Below are positions 24,975 to 33,097 of a stretch of 64,000 bases of DNA, piece after piece (positions within the stretch are counted from its first letter, which is position 1; every line of letters begins with the position of its first letter). A program made the position numbers and the translations under genes. Origin of the DNA: Martinezella lusitana (lineage in GTDB: Bacteria > Pseudomonadota > Alphaproteobacteria > Rhizobiales > Rhizobiaceae). Where the stretch lies: NCBI RefSeq assembly GCF_014207095.1, contig NZ_JACHBG010000008.1:1-64000 (forward strand). Reading direction: 5' to 3'. The notes under the pieces are model-generated. The model saw only the letters and a program-made list of their open reading frames with translations, was not told the DNA's origin and did not search any database.

Positions 24975-26261
24975 TTACTTCTTGAAGACGGTGTTAGGAT
25001 TGTCCAGGCTTGCCGAACCTTCAAGCTTGATGGTGCCGAGATCGAGAGCGGCGATGACGCGCTGGATGCTCTTCGTCTGGTCGAGCAGGCCCTCGATCGC
25101 CTTCTGCACGGTGGCGTTGCCTTCCTTGTTGCCTTCGCCGATCATCTGGTCGTACTTCTCGACCGTCTCGCCGCGATGCACCAGCGCCTTCATGGCGTCG
25201 AGGGTGGCGTCGAGCTTGGCTTCCATTTCCTTGTCGAGCGCCGGATCCTTGGCCTTGACCAGATCGTGCAGCGACGGACCCGTCATCTTGGTGCCGTCGA
25301 CGCGCGTGTAATTGCCGGTATAGGCAGATGCGATGCCGATGGCGTCGCCATTATGCTCGTTGTAGGTGTTGTCGGAGAAGCAATCCTGCTCTTCTTCCGG
25401 ATCGTGCAGCAGCAGGCCGAGCTTCATGCGCTCGCCTGCAAGTTCGCCGTAGGAGAGCGAGCCCATGCCGGTCAGGATGGTGGTGAGGCCAGCCTTCGGA
25501 TCGGCCTGGACGTTCTTGGTGGCTTCGCCCTCAGGCGCCCACTTCTCCGCCATATCCTTGAGATCGGCAACGAGCAGCGTCGAAGCGGAACGCAGATATT
25601 CGGCGCGGCGGTCGCAATTGCCGTGCGTGCAATTCTTCAGGTCGTAATCGGTGGCGGGACGTTCGCCGGTGCCCGGTCCGGTGCCGTGCAGATCCTGGCC
25701 CCAGAGCAGGAATTCGATGGCGTGGTAACCGACGGCCACATTGGCTTCGACGCCTCCAGCCTTGTGTAGCGTGCCCGACAGGAATTCCGGCGTCAGATGC
25801 GAGGCGTCGACATCCTTGCCGTTGATCTTGATCGTCTTGTTGGCGATGACATTGGCGACATAGAGCGAATTCTCGTCGCTCTCCGTGCCGTAGGAGGCAT
25901 CGACGTAGTCGATCAGACCTTCGTCGAGCGGCCACGAGTTCACCTGGCCTTCCCAGTCATCGACGATGGGATTGCCGAAGCGATAGACTTCCGTCTGCGC
26001 ATAGGGGACACGGGCCTTGACCCAGGCCGCGCGTGCCGCCTTCAGCGTCTTGTCGCTCGGGTTGGCAAGCAAAGCGTCGATTGCCTTGTCGAGCGCCTGT
26101 GCTGTCGTCAGCGCGTCCTGATATTTGGCATGTGCCAGGTCCGTATAATGCTTGAGAACGGCGGCCGGCTCGGGAGCGGCGGCACGAGCGGGAAGGCCGG
26201 ATGCGGCAGTCATGGCAACGGCCACCGCAAGTGGGGCGCCAAAATTGATTTTCACCTTCAT
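24975..26261 (-). CDS. irpA: Imelysin-family iron-regulated protein (IrpA-like)
   Basis: A 428-residue periplasmic or outer-membrane-associated protein with a Sec signal (cleavage near ARAAA). It carries the imelysin GxHxxE motif as GYHAIEF at 178-184 (H180, E183) and the flanking LLWGQDLHGTGPGTGERP typical of IrpA. Known family members are iron-regulated and thought to bind iron. It is the first and probably most expressed gene of the operon; AGGAG lies before the ATG. An Irr-type box and a TTGACA promoter element lie about 75-105 nt upstream. Confidence 0.9.
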   Translation of the reverse strand: MKVKINFGAPLAVAVAMTAASGLPARAAAPEPAAVLKHYTDLAHAKYQDALTTAQALDKAIDALLANPSDKTLKAARAAWVKARVPYAQTEVYRFGNPIVDDWEGQVNSWPLDEGLIDYVDASYGTESDENSLYVANVIANKTIKINGKDVDASHLTPEFLSGTLHKAGGVEANVAVGYHAIEFLLWGQDLHGTGPGTGERPATDYDLKNCTHGNCDRRAEYLRSASTLLVADLKDMAEKWAPEGEATKNVQADPKAGLTTILTGMGSLSYGELAGERMKLGLLLHDPEEEQDCFSDNTYNEHNGDAIGIASAYTGNYTRVDGTKMTGPSLHDLVKAKDPALDKEMEAKLDATLDAMKALVHRGETVEKYDQMIGEGNKEGNATVQKAIEGLLDQTKSIQRVIAALDLGTIKLEGSASLDNPNTVFKK

Positions 26262-26333
26262 GTTCCTCTCCTGTGACAGCGGGGGGCACCGTCAAAACTT
26301 GGCAATTTGTGTCATGTATGAAAAATAAACTTG

Positions 26334-26365
26334 TGTCAAACGCTCTAGTTTAGAATTGTTTTAAG
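26334..26365 (-). promoter_or_regulatory. Irr-type iron control element and -35 box before irpA
   Basis: TTTAGAA-TTG-TTTTAAG at 26349-26365 matches the rhizobial iron control element TTTAGAA-N3-TTCTAAA at 12 of 14 specified positions. Immediately downstream on the minus strand is TTGACA (26339-26334), a good -35 element; the -10 is less clear. Upstream placement next to -35 would allow Irr to activate, or by overlap to repress, the imelysin operon. Confidence 0.65.
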
Positions 26366-26485
26366 GCGAGTGACCTTTGGTTCCGGCTTCGCGGATAGGG
26401 GGATTTGCCGGAAAAGCAGCGCGCTGACGGTGCGCCGCGTGCCGCATCTACATTGTCTCTGATTGCTGAAATAGCCTGCCCAATT

Positions 26486-26519
26486 GCAGTGCGGCGGCTC
26501 AACCTAGTCGCCGCACTGC
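26486..26519 (-). terminator. Perfect stem-loop after rsmB
   Basis: An 11-bp perfect stem (26486-26496 with 26509-26519) starts 7 nt beyond the rsmB stop on the minus strand. A T-run is missing, so it is called terminator-like. It separates rsmB from the irpA promoter, which lies just downstream. Confidence 0.5.
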
Positions 26520-26526
26520 GGTGCAC

Positions 26527-27816
26527 CTATGCCTTGCGCTGCAGGCGGCAGAAGAAGAAGCCGTCCGTGTCTGTGGAGGCGGGGGTCAGGGTGATGGTCT
26601 TGCCATCTGAAGAATGCGGGCGCGCCGTATCCTTGCCGAACAACTTTTCCCAGGAGCTCAGCGTCTCCACGATTGCGAAATCGGGGTTCTGGCTGGCGAA
26701 GCGGGTGACTTGCGCCTCGTTTTCTTCGGGCAGGACCGAACAGGTGACGTAAAGCAGCGAGCCGCCGGGGCGGACGAATTCGCCAGCTTGAGCGAGGGCT
26801 TCCTGCTGCTGGCTGGTCCGCTCGTCGAGATTTTTCTGCGTCAGCCGCCATTTCGTATCCGGACGGCGGCGCCAGGTGCCGGTGCCGGTGCAAGGCGCGT
26901 CGACCAGAACCTTGTCGAACTTGCCGCGCAACGTCAGCAGACCGTTGCGTTCGTCATGAACCTGGACATTGCGGGTTCCGGCACGCTTCAGCCGTTCGAT
27001 GATTGGTGCCAATCGCCGGCGATCGCTGTCATAGGCGTGGACCTGACCCTTGTTGTGCATGGCGGCCGACATGGCGAGCGTCTTGCCGCCGCCGCCGGCA
27101 CAATAATCGAGCACTTGGTCGCCTTCTTCGGGCAAAACGAGATCGGCAACGATCTGCGAACCTTCGTCCTGCACCTCGAACCAACCTTTCTGGAACGAAA
27201 GCTCGGCCGTGACGTTAGGAAGACGGGATGCGCCTTCACCGGCGGGAATGCGGATGCCGAAACGGGCGATTTTCGATGCCTGTGCGCCTGCGCGTTCCAA
27301 CGCCTTCACCACCTTGGCGCGGTCGGCCTTGAGCGCGTTGGCGCGAAGGTCGAGCGTTGGGCGGTCGGAGAGCGCTTGTGCTTCGGCAAGCCAGCCGTCG
27401 CCGAAGGCGCGCTGGAAGGAGGCTTCGACCCATTCGGGGATATCGCCCTGGACGTGCACGGGCGCGTCCTCGAGTTTGCGGGCGGCAAAGCTGGCCAAGG
27501 TCTGTGCGCTCGGCGCCTCGGGAGCAAACTTATCGCCGTCTAGTTCGGCAGCGAGAGCTTCGGGCGTCAGGCCCCATTGGCGAAAGAGGACAGCATGGGC
27601 AAGCGCCGAAGGACTGTCGTCTTCCATCAGCCAGGCGTGAGAAAGCCGCATGCGCAGGGCATCGTAGACGATGTTGCCGATCGCGGCCCTGTCGCCGGAG
27701 CCGGCAAAGCGATGGGCAAGGCCCCAATCCTTCAGGGCGTCGGCCACCGGTCGTTTGCGCGCTTCAATATCGGCAAGAACTTCGATGGCCCCCTGCAATC
27801 GGCCGCCCAGACGCAT
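26527..27816 (-). CDS. rsmB: RsmB-type 16S rRNA m5C methyltransferase
   Basis: A 429-residue RNA cytosine-C5 methyltransferase of the RsmB/NOP family. The N-terminal NusB-like helical part covers about residues 1-130. The SAM-binding motif VLDYCAGGGGKTLAMSA lies near residue 235, motif IV DAPCTGTG near 305, and motif VI VTCSVLPEEN near 355; both catalytic-region cysteines are present. It methylates a cytosine of 16S rRNA (C967 in E. coli by homology). It is transcribed alone. Confidence 0.9.
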   Translation of the reverse strand: MRLGGRLQGAIEVLADIEARKRPVADALKDWGLAHRFAGSGDRAAIGNIVYDALRMRLSHAWLMEDDSPSALAHAVLFRQWGLTPEALAAELDGDKFAPEAPSAQTLASFAARKLEDAPVHVQGDIPEWVEASFQRAFGDGWLAEAQALSDRPTLDLRANALKADRAKVVKALERAGAQASKIARFGIRIPAGEGASRLPNVTAELSFQKGWFEVQDEGSQIVADLVLPEEGDQVLDYCAGGGGKTLAMSAAMHNKGQVHAYDSDRRRLAPIIERLKRAGTRNVQVHDERNGLLTLRGKFDKVLVDAPCTGTGTWRRRPDTKWRLTQKNLDERTSQQQEALAQAGEFVRPGGSLLYVTCSVLPEENEAQVTRFASQNPDFAIVETLSSWEKLFGKDTARPHSSDGKTITLTPASTDTDGFFFCRLQRKA

Positions 27817-27833
27817 TCACTCTTCTCCTGCTT

Positions 27834-27881
27834 GCGCATGATCCCGAAACTCGGCGGAGTTTATCGGGAAACGGGATGCGC
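27834..27881. repeat. Short palindromic intergenic repeat
   Basis: GCGCATGATCCCGAAAC and, inverted, CGGGAAACGGGATGCGC flank a short centre just upstream of rsmB. This matches the GCGCATGATC...GATCATGCGC type of palindrome that is very abundant in rhizobial intergenic DNA, here in a degenerate form. No gene is seen between 27817 and 28030. Confidence 0.5.
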
Positions 27882-28030
27882 CGCCAACATATCGCTGACA
27901 CTTCATCAATCCGCTCGAATGCCCTACATGGCGGCAGATTATTGAAGCGTCGCAATCGCGTGGTAGCCGCGATTGGCGGAGAGAGCAAGCGTTGAGCCGA
28001 AATGCCCTATGCGTCCGGCCTGATCGGCGA

Positions 28031-28399
28031 TTACTTCGAGGCGACGACCTCGTAGCAGACCTTGGCGGTGCCGGAGGCAACCATGCCGATGTCCTGGGCT
28101 GCGGCGCGGGAAAGATCGAGAACACGTCCGCGAATGAAAGGTCCACGATCGTTGATGCGAACGACGACGCTGCGGCCATTGTGCTTGTTGGTGACCCGCA
28201 GACGCGTTCCGAAGGCAAGCGAACGGTGGGCGGCAGTAAGATTTCTGGAACTCATACGTTCACCGGAAGCAGTCTTGGAGCTTCCTCCGTACCATGAAGC
28301 GCCTCCGCAGCCGGCGGATGCAAATGCTGGAGTCGAAACGACAGCAAAGGAGGCGGATATAGTTGCGGCGATTGCCAAAGAACGTGCGACTTTCTTCAA
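28031..28399 (-). CDS. rlpA: RlpA-like septal/peptidoglycan protein
   Basis: A 122-residue exported protein. It has a Sec signal (cleavage near AFASA) followed by a single double-psi beta-barrel domain with ASWYGG, the A-H-R-S-L-A-F-G-T segment, and the catalytic-region NDRGPF. RlpA proteins are lytic transglycosylases or peptidoglycan-binding proteins at septa. This one has no SPOR domain and no lipobox, so it is a minimal secreted form. The start is TTG at 28399, supported by GAGGG about nine bases upstream; no ATG is available. A 21-bp palindrome lies about 100 bp upstream. Confidence 0.85.
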   Translation of the reverse strand: MKKVARSLAIAATISASFAVVSTPAFASAGCGGASWYGGSSKTASGERMSSRNLTAAHRSLAFGTRLRVTNKHNGRSVVVRINDRGPFIRGRVLDLSRAAAQDIGMVASGTAKVCYEVVASK

Positions 28400-28795
28400 A
28401 CCGTTTTTCCCTCAAGCTATTGAACTTGCGCCCTGGGCAGGCGGTGGGGCTTAAATCCGGCCAAAAATGGCAAAAAAGTGCCACTATCAATCACGGAATG
28501 TTACAGACTGTAACATTTGTGAATCGCGGCAAATACTGTGACTATTCAGTGGATTTGCTCGGTTATGGAAAAAACCTAATAAAATCAGTTAAAAGTGGAA
28601 CGATTTTTCCTGCAGGCATGCTGCAATGTCCGGGATCACGATTTTCTGGAAAATAATTTTGCGGCGCCGCCATAATTGCTGCCGCATTTGTGCAATTTTA
28701 GAGGTCGTTAACCATAATTGCGGGGAAAATTGAACTAGGGAGCCCGGCCTGGTAGGAATTTTCATGCAATTTAATGAGGGTTGGGGGCGTGTCTT
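28400..28795. other. 396-bp AT-rich intergenic region
   Basis: This gap between the rlpA start and the 3' end of the SDR gene holds no convincing ORF. It contains the palindrome at 28497-28517, and CCATAATTGC occurs twice near 28670 and 28710. It is notably AT-rich compared with its surroundings and should hold the rlpA promoter; a small RNA cannot be excluded. Confidence 0.5.
28497..28517. promoter_or_regulatory. Perfect 21-bp palindrome upstream of rlpA
   Basis: AATGTTACAG at 28497-28506 and CTGTAACATT at 28508-28517 are exact complements around a single central A. It is about 98 bp upstream of the rlpA start codon. The symmetry suggests a homodimeric regulator site; it does not match a rhizobial consensus I know with confidence. 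Confidence 0.6.
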
Positions 28796-29668
28796 TCAGC
28801 CTTGCCAGCGTCCCGAGGACCACAGTTCCGCAAGGGACATACGATACTCCGGGTAACGGAAGGCAAAGCCCAACGCGCGCAATTTCGCGTTCGAGACACG
28901 CTTGTTTTCGCCGTAGAAGGAGCGTGCCATCGGGCTCAGCTCAGCCGTTTCGAAGGGTTGTTCCGGCGGCGGCTCGATGCCCATGAGGCGGGCGGCTTCA
29001 GCGATCACATCCTGCGGCGGCGCAGGTTCGTCATCGGTCACATTATATATGCCGCCAAGCCTGTGCTCGGACAGGAAGCGGGCACAGGCGCCGATATCTT
29101 CGACGCGAATGCGATTGAAGACCTGGTTCGCCTTGATGAGGCGGCGGGCCGTTCCCTTGTCCAGATTGCAAAAGGCATTGCGGCCCGGGCCATAGATGCC
29201 GGAAAGTCTGAGAACGGAAACCGGCAGATCAAGCCGGATACCGACGCGCAGCCAGCCGTCTTCCGCCTCGACACGCTCGACGGAGCGGTCGGCGACCGGA
29301 TGCAATGAAGTCTGCTCGCTGACCCATGCGCCCTTATGGTCGCCATAGACGCCAACCGTCGAGAGGTAGCAGACCCATTCCAGCTTCGGCATCAGCGCCT
29401 TCAGATTGAGCTGCGCCAGCCGCAGCAGCGGATCGCCCGATTTGCCCGGTGCGATCGACTGCACCAGATGGGTTGCGGATGCCATCGCTTCGGCCAGAGC
29501 CGGATCGAGCGTCTCGCCGTCGAAGACGAAAGCCTCGATGCCTTCCTTCGCCAGCAATGCGGCCTTCTCGGCGGAACGGGTCGTGCCGGTGATGCGCACA
29601 CCGGGGCTGGCAAATGCCTTGGCGATGGCCGTTCCCGAATAGCCGCAGCCGAAAATCATCACATGCAT
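28796..29668 (-). CDS. NAD(P)-dependent epimerase/SDR-like protein
   Basis: A 290-residue Rossmann-fold protein of the extended SDR type (YeeZ-like). It starts with the nucleotide-binding MHVMIFGCGYSGTAIAKAF and includes VCYLSTVGVYGDHKG with the family Tyr segment, and VLRLSGIYGPGRNAF. The ATG at 29668 shares a base with the stop of queG (TGATG), so the two genes are translationally coupled; longer readings were rejected. The substrate is unknown. Confidence 0.85.
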   Translation of the reverse strand: MHVMIFGCGYSGTAIAKAFASPGVRITGTTRSAEKAALLAKEGIEAFVFDGETLDPALAEAMASATHLVQSIAPGKSGDPLLRLAQLNLKALMPKLEWVCYLSTVGVYGDHKGAWVSEQTSLHPVADRSVERVEAEDGWLRVGIRLDLPVSVLRLSGIYGPGRNAFCNLDKGTARRLIKANQVFNRIRVEDIGACARFLSEHRLGGIYNVTDDEPAPPQDVIAEAARLMGIEPPPEQPFETAELSPMARSFYGENKRVSNAKLRALGFAFRYPEYRMSLAELWSSGRWQG

Positions 29669-30825
29669 CACAACACCCCTGCCAGTTTCCATTCCGCGCG
29701 AACCTCTTCGTCCGCTTCGTCATGCCTTTGTGCCGCAAATGCACGGAACTCGCCAGCCGTCATTAGCCGCGACAACGCCCAGACTGCCATTCCCCGCACG
29801 ACAGGCGATGGATCGCCAGCCAATTCGCGACATTTCTCTGTGAGGGACCGTTCACCGGAATTGCCAGCCGCGATGAGGACATTGCGGATAAACCGATCCC
29901 GGCCGATACGCTTGACCGGCGAGCCGCTGAAGAAGGTGCGGAAGGTCGGATCGTCGAGACCGAGCAGAAAGGCGATCGATGGTTCCTTGAGATCTTCTCG
30001 CGCGACGAGCTTCATCTCCGAGGCAGCACTTGCGAACTTGTTCCAGGGGCAGGCGGCCAGACAATCGTCGCAGCCATAGATGCGATTGCCGATCATCGGT
30101 CGAAGTTCCGGGTCGATCGGCCCTTTGTGTTCTATGGTGAGATAAGAGATGCAGCGGCGCGCATCGAGTTGATAGGGCGCAGGGAAGGCCGCTGTGGGGC
30201 AGGCGTCGAGGCAGGCGCGACAGGAGCCGCAATGATCGATCTCAGGCGCGTCCGGCTCCAGATCGGCCGTGGTGAACATCGAGCCGAGAAATAGCCACGA
30301 CCCGAAAGCGCGGCTGACGAGATTGGTGTGCTTGCCCTGCCAGCCGAGGCCGGCAGCGCCGGCGAGCGGCTTCTCCATGACTGGCGCCGTATCGACGAAA
30401 ACTTTGACATCTTCTTTCGCCCGCGCCGCAAAGCGGGTCGCGATCTCCTTCAGCCGTCCTTTGATGACGTCATGATAATCGCGATTGCGGGCGTAAACGG
30501 AAATGGCTGCCTTGTCGGGCTTTTCCAGAATGCCGCGCGGATCTTCGTCGGGACCATAGTTGAGGCCAAAGACGACGATGGAGCGGGTTTCGCTCCATAG
30601 GACACGAGGATCGGCCCGCCGGTCACGCGTTTCCTCCATCCAGCCCATCGTGCCGTGATGGCCTTTGTCGAGGAACTCTCCGAGCCGGACGGCAGCCTCT
30701 GGGATGGCGTCCGGTCGTGTGATGCGACAGAGATCGAAGCCTTGCGCCCGCGCTTCCTCGTGCAGGAAGGCGGTCAGCGCGCTTCGCCGTTTTCCGGCTT
30801 TTTCCGTTTCACGATCCTCGGGCAT
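29668..30825 (-). CDS. queG: Epoxyqueuosine reductase
   Basis: A 385-residue enzyme for the last step of queuosine formation in tRNA anticodons, reducing epoxyqueuosine with cobalamin and two [4Fe-4S] clusters. Cluster motifs are CGSCRACLDACPTAAF and CDDCLAACPWN. The family region GMGWME-like (GTMGWMEETRDRR) and YARNRDYHDVIKGRL are present. A HEAT-like C-terminal region extends from about residue 310. It is first in a two-gene unit with the SDR gene. Confidence 0.95.
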   Translation of the reverse strand: MPEDRETEKAGKRRSALTAFLHEEARAQGFDLCRITRPDAIPEAAVRLGEFLDKGHHGTMGWMEETRDRRADPRVLWSETRSIVVFGLNYGPDEDPRGILEKPDKAAISVYARNRDYHDVIKGRLKEIATRFAARAKEDVKVFVDTAPVMEKPLAGAAGLGWQGKHTNLVSRAFGSWLFLGSMFTTADLEPDAPEIDHCGSCRACLDACPTAAFPAPYQLDARRCISYLTIEHKGPIDPELRPMIGNRIYGCDDCLAACPWNKFASAASEMKLVAREDLKEPSIAFLLGLDDPTFRTFFSGSPVKRIGRDRFIRNVLIAAGNSGERSLTEKCRELAGDPSPVVRGMAVWALSRLMTAGEFRAFAAQRHDEADEEVRAEWKLAGVL

Positions 30826-30842
30826 GACAAGCCCTCGTTAGA

Positions 30843-30941
30843 GCAATTCCAGCAAAAGTGCGCAGCGGTTTTGCGTCCGGAATTGCGTGAAAACCAAGAG
30901 ATAGAGCATTTTGCGACACCGCTCAAAGCGAAAAGGCTCTA
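30843..30941. repeat. RIME-like mosaic element between queG and gst
   Basis: Two imperfect palindromes in tandem: GCAATTCC...GGAATTGC (30843-30886) and AGAGCATTTTGCG...GGCTCT (30903-30940). The last bases (CTA, 30939-30941) are the TAG stop of the GST gene. It is nearly identical in layout to the element at 46299-46398 and resembles the Rhizobium-specific intergenic mosaic elements (RIME). Confidence 0.8.
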
Positions 30942-31631
30942 GAAATCCAGATCGGCGTAGTGTGAAACCGGGGTGACGCCGCGCACACGCTCCGCCAGGA
31001 TCGGCCGGAAGGATGGGCGCGACTTCAGCCGCTGGTACCATTCCTTGGCAATCGGGGATTCCGTCCAGTCGATCTCTCCGAGATAGTCCAGCACGGAAAT
31101 CGAAGCGGCGGCTGCCAGATCGGCGTAGCTCAGCCGGTCGCCTGCCAGCCACTGCCGGGAGCCGGCAAGCCACGACAGATATTTCATATGCTGGCGGATA
31201 TTGCCGCGCGCCATCCGCATTACCTTGGAGTCGGGCGCGCCGCCGCCTTGTTCGGCGGTCATCTGCAGCTTGAACACGCGCTCACGCGTAAGTGGCCGCG
31301 TGACGTCCTGCTCCATCTTCTGCATGAACCATTCCGTCAGCCGGCGAATTTCGGCGCGCTGGAACGGATCTTCGGCCAGAAGGCGGCGGTCGCGCTTCAG
31401 GACGCCGTGGGTCTCGTCGAGATATTCGGAAATGACCGAGGCACCACAGAGCGCCCTCATGCTGTCATCGACGTAGACAGGGAGGGTGCCGGCAGGGTTA
31501 AGCGCCAGGAAGTCGCGGCGCTTTTCCCATGTCTGCTCATCGATCAGTTCCGTCTGATAACCATATTCGGTCAGGATCAGCCGGACGAACCGAGATGAAG
31601 ATGACATTGGGTGATGATAAAGCGTCGGCAT
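30939..31631 (-). CDS. Glutathione S-transferase family protein
   Basis: A 230-residue GST. The N-terminal thioredoxin-like domain carries LYHHPMSSSSRFVRLILTEYG and NPAGTLPVYVDDSM (cis-Pro region); the all-helical C-terminal domain covers about residues 90-225, with the AGDRLSYADLAAAASISVLDYL motif of GST_C. It conjugates or reduces with glutathione in the cytosol; substrate unknown. Its TAG stop codon is formed by the edge of the RIME-like repeat. Confidence 0.88.
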   Translation of the reverse strand: MPTLYHHPMSSSSRFVRLILTEYGYQTELIDEQTWEKRRDFLALNPAGTLPVYVDDSMRALCGASVISEYLDETHGVLKRDRRLLAEDPFQRAEIRRLTEWFMQKMEQDVTRPLTRERVFKLQMTAEQGGGAPDSKVMRMARGNIRQHMKYLSWLAGSRQWLAGDRLSYADLAAAASISVLDYLGEIDWTESPIAKEWYQRLKSRPSFRPILAERVRGVTPVSHYADLDF

Positions 31632-31781
31632 TGCTACTCGGGTGTTTCTGATTGGTGCTACGGAGTTTTTCGGGTCGCGTTCTTGCGGCCCTAGTCATGT
31701 GTCATGGGTTGAAGCTATAGGAGCTTGGCCTAGTTTGCACAAGCGAATCGGGCCGCCCTGCCGTTTGACAAAGGACACGAT

Positions 31782-32579
31782 ATGGCTGAACAAATTATTA
31801 TCGCGTTGGTTTTGGGTCTTGTGGAGGGCCTTACGGAGTTCATTCCGGTCTCCTCCACCGGACATTTGATATTGCTCGGACATTTTCTCGGTTTCAAAGA
31901 AGCCGCCACTTTCGACGTTCTCATCCAGCTCGGTGCGATTCTCGCCATCCTGCTCGTCTATTTCAATCGGCTTGTCCAAATTGCCAAGGCGCTTCCCGTC
32001 AGCGTCAAGGCTCGCCACTTCGTTCTGGCCGTCCTCTTCAGCTTCCTGCCGGCCGCGGTGATCGGCGCTCTGGCGCATGATTTCATCAAGACCGTGCTAT
32101 TCGATTCGCCGAAGGTCGTCTGTATTTCGCTGATCCTCGGCGGCTTCGTTCTGCTCGGCGTCGACAAGATCAAGTTCAAACCGAAATACACCAGCGCCTA
32201 CGAGTTTTCCTGGCCGATGGCGGTGAAGATCGGTTTCTTCCAGTGCCTGGCTATGATTCCGGGCACGTCGCGCTCCGGTTCCACCATCGTCGGTGCGCTG
32301 CTGCTCGGCGCAGACAAGCGATCGGCTGCCGAGTTCTCATTCTTCCTTGCCATGCCCACCATGGCAGGCGCGTTTGCACTGGATCTGTGGAAGAGCCGTC
32401 ACGACCTGAGCATGGACCAAGGGTTGCTGATCGTCATCGGCTTCGTCACCGCCTTCATCTCGGCGCTGTTCGTCGTGCGGGCCTTGCTCGACTTCGTCTC
32501 CCGCCGTGGCTACGCGCCCTTCGCGTGGTGGCGTATCGCCGTCGGCACCGTCGGCCTGATCGGACTTTACTTCGGCTGA
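31782..32579 (+). CDS. uppP: Undecaprenyl-diphosphate phosphatase
   Basis: A 265-residue integral membrane enzyme (BacA/UppP) that dephosphorylates undecaprenyl pyrophosphate to recycle the carrier lipid for peptidoglycan and polysaccharides. Signature motifs are E15xxxE19 with PVSSTGH at 22-28 and PGTSRSG near residue 160. About eight membrane helices are evident. AAAGGA precedes the ATG. It is monocistronic and followed by a clear terminator. Confidence 0.95.
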   Translation: MAEQIIIALVLGLVEGLTEFIPVSSTGHLILLGHFLGFKEAATFDVLIQLGAILAILLVYFNRLVQIAKALPVSVKARHFVLAVLFSFLPAAVIGALAHDFIKTVLFDSPKVVCISLILGGFVLLGVDKIKFKPKYTSAYEFSWPMAVKIGFFQCLAMIPGTSRSGSTIVGALLLGADKRSAAEFSFFLAMPTMAGAFALDLWKSRHDLSMDQGLLIVIGFVTAFISALFVVRALLDFVSRRGYAPFAWWRIAVGTVGLIGLYFG

Positions 32580-32615
32580 AGCAAGTCGTCCGCCGACGCG
32601 ATCCTGGAGACAATT

Positions 32616-32640
32616 AAGGCCGGTGAGAACCGGCCTTTTT
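32616..32640 (+). terminator. Rho-independent terminator of uppP
   Basis: AAGGCCGG (32616-32623) and CCGGCCTT (32630-32637) form a perfect 8-bp stem with a 6-nt loop, running into TTTTT. It lies 36 bp after the uppP stop. Confidence 0.9.
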
Positions 32641-32648
32641 CATGCCTA

Positions 32649-32810
32649 TCAATTTGAGGAGGCGTTGATAGAGCCCGTCGTGCAGGGATCGACGCCGTAG
32701 GCCGGCGCACATTCGCCCTTCACCGAGGCGATGCTGCCGCGGGCGACGAAAGAGCCTGCGAGAATCACCAGTGCCGCGCACGCAAACAGAAGCGCGATAG
32801 ACTTGCCCAT
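32649..32810 (-). CDS. Small membrane/secreted hypothetical protein, 53 aa
   Basis: A 53-codon ORF with a strong N-terminal hydrophobic segment (KSIALLFACAALVILAGSF) that could be a signal peptide or anchor, followed by about 28 polar residues with two cysteines (GECAPAYGVDPC) that could form a disulfide. GGAAAGG lies about nine bases before the ATG. It starts just after the uppP terminator on the opposite strand. No known family recognised; the signal-like profile and ribosome site support a real gene. Confidence 0.6.
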   Translation of the reverse strand: MGKSIALLFACAALVILAGSFVARGSIASVKGECAPAYGVDPCTTGSINASSN

Positions 32811-33038
32811 CGAAAAATGCCTTTCCGCAGAAGTGTGAAGCGCGCCACGATCGGTTCGTTATGCAAGCTCGCGACGCGCGGCCTTGTTAGTCAGTGAAGT
32901 GAGCAATAGCAATAAATGTTCATATTAAATTTGACGTTAATGCCACTATTTCCGCAGTGCGTCTTTTAGGCAACGCTAAGCTGTGTGCGGCAGGGGTTCA
33001 ACGGGTTCAGCGACGTCAAATTTTGTCTATCTGGACAA

Positions 33039-33070
33039 TAAAAAACGCCGCTCGGCAGGGCCGGGCGGCG
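33039..33070 (-). terminator. Rho-independent terminator of the NDUFA9-like gene
   Basis: GCGGCG (33065-33070) pairs with CGCCGC (33046-33051), with an inner CGG/CCG stem, and on the minus strand the hairpin runs into TTTTTTATT. It is 28 nt beyond the NDUFA9-like stop codon. Confidence 0.85.
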
Positions 33071-33097
33071 CTTGAATTTATCGGGAGCTCCGAATCG

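Noticed and set aside
24504..25769. 421-codon plus-strand frame
   Set aside because: Antisense of the di-heme and imelysin genes, which have clear motifs and signal peptides.
27817..28218. Minus-strand frame overlapping rlpA
   Set aside because: Out of frame with rlpA, which carries a signal peptide and DPBB motifs; the alternative runs through a palindromic repeat.
28360..28656. 97-codon plus-strand ORF in the AT-rich gap
   Set aside because: It begins inside rlpA on the opposite strand, lacks a ribosome site and spans the 21-bp palindrome.
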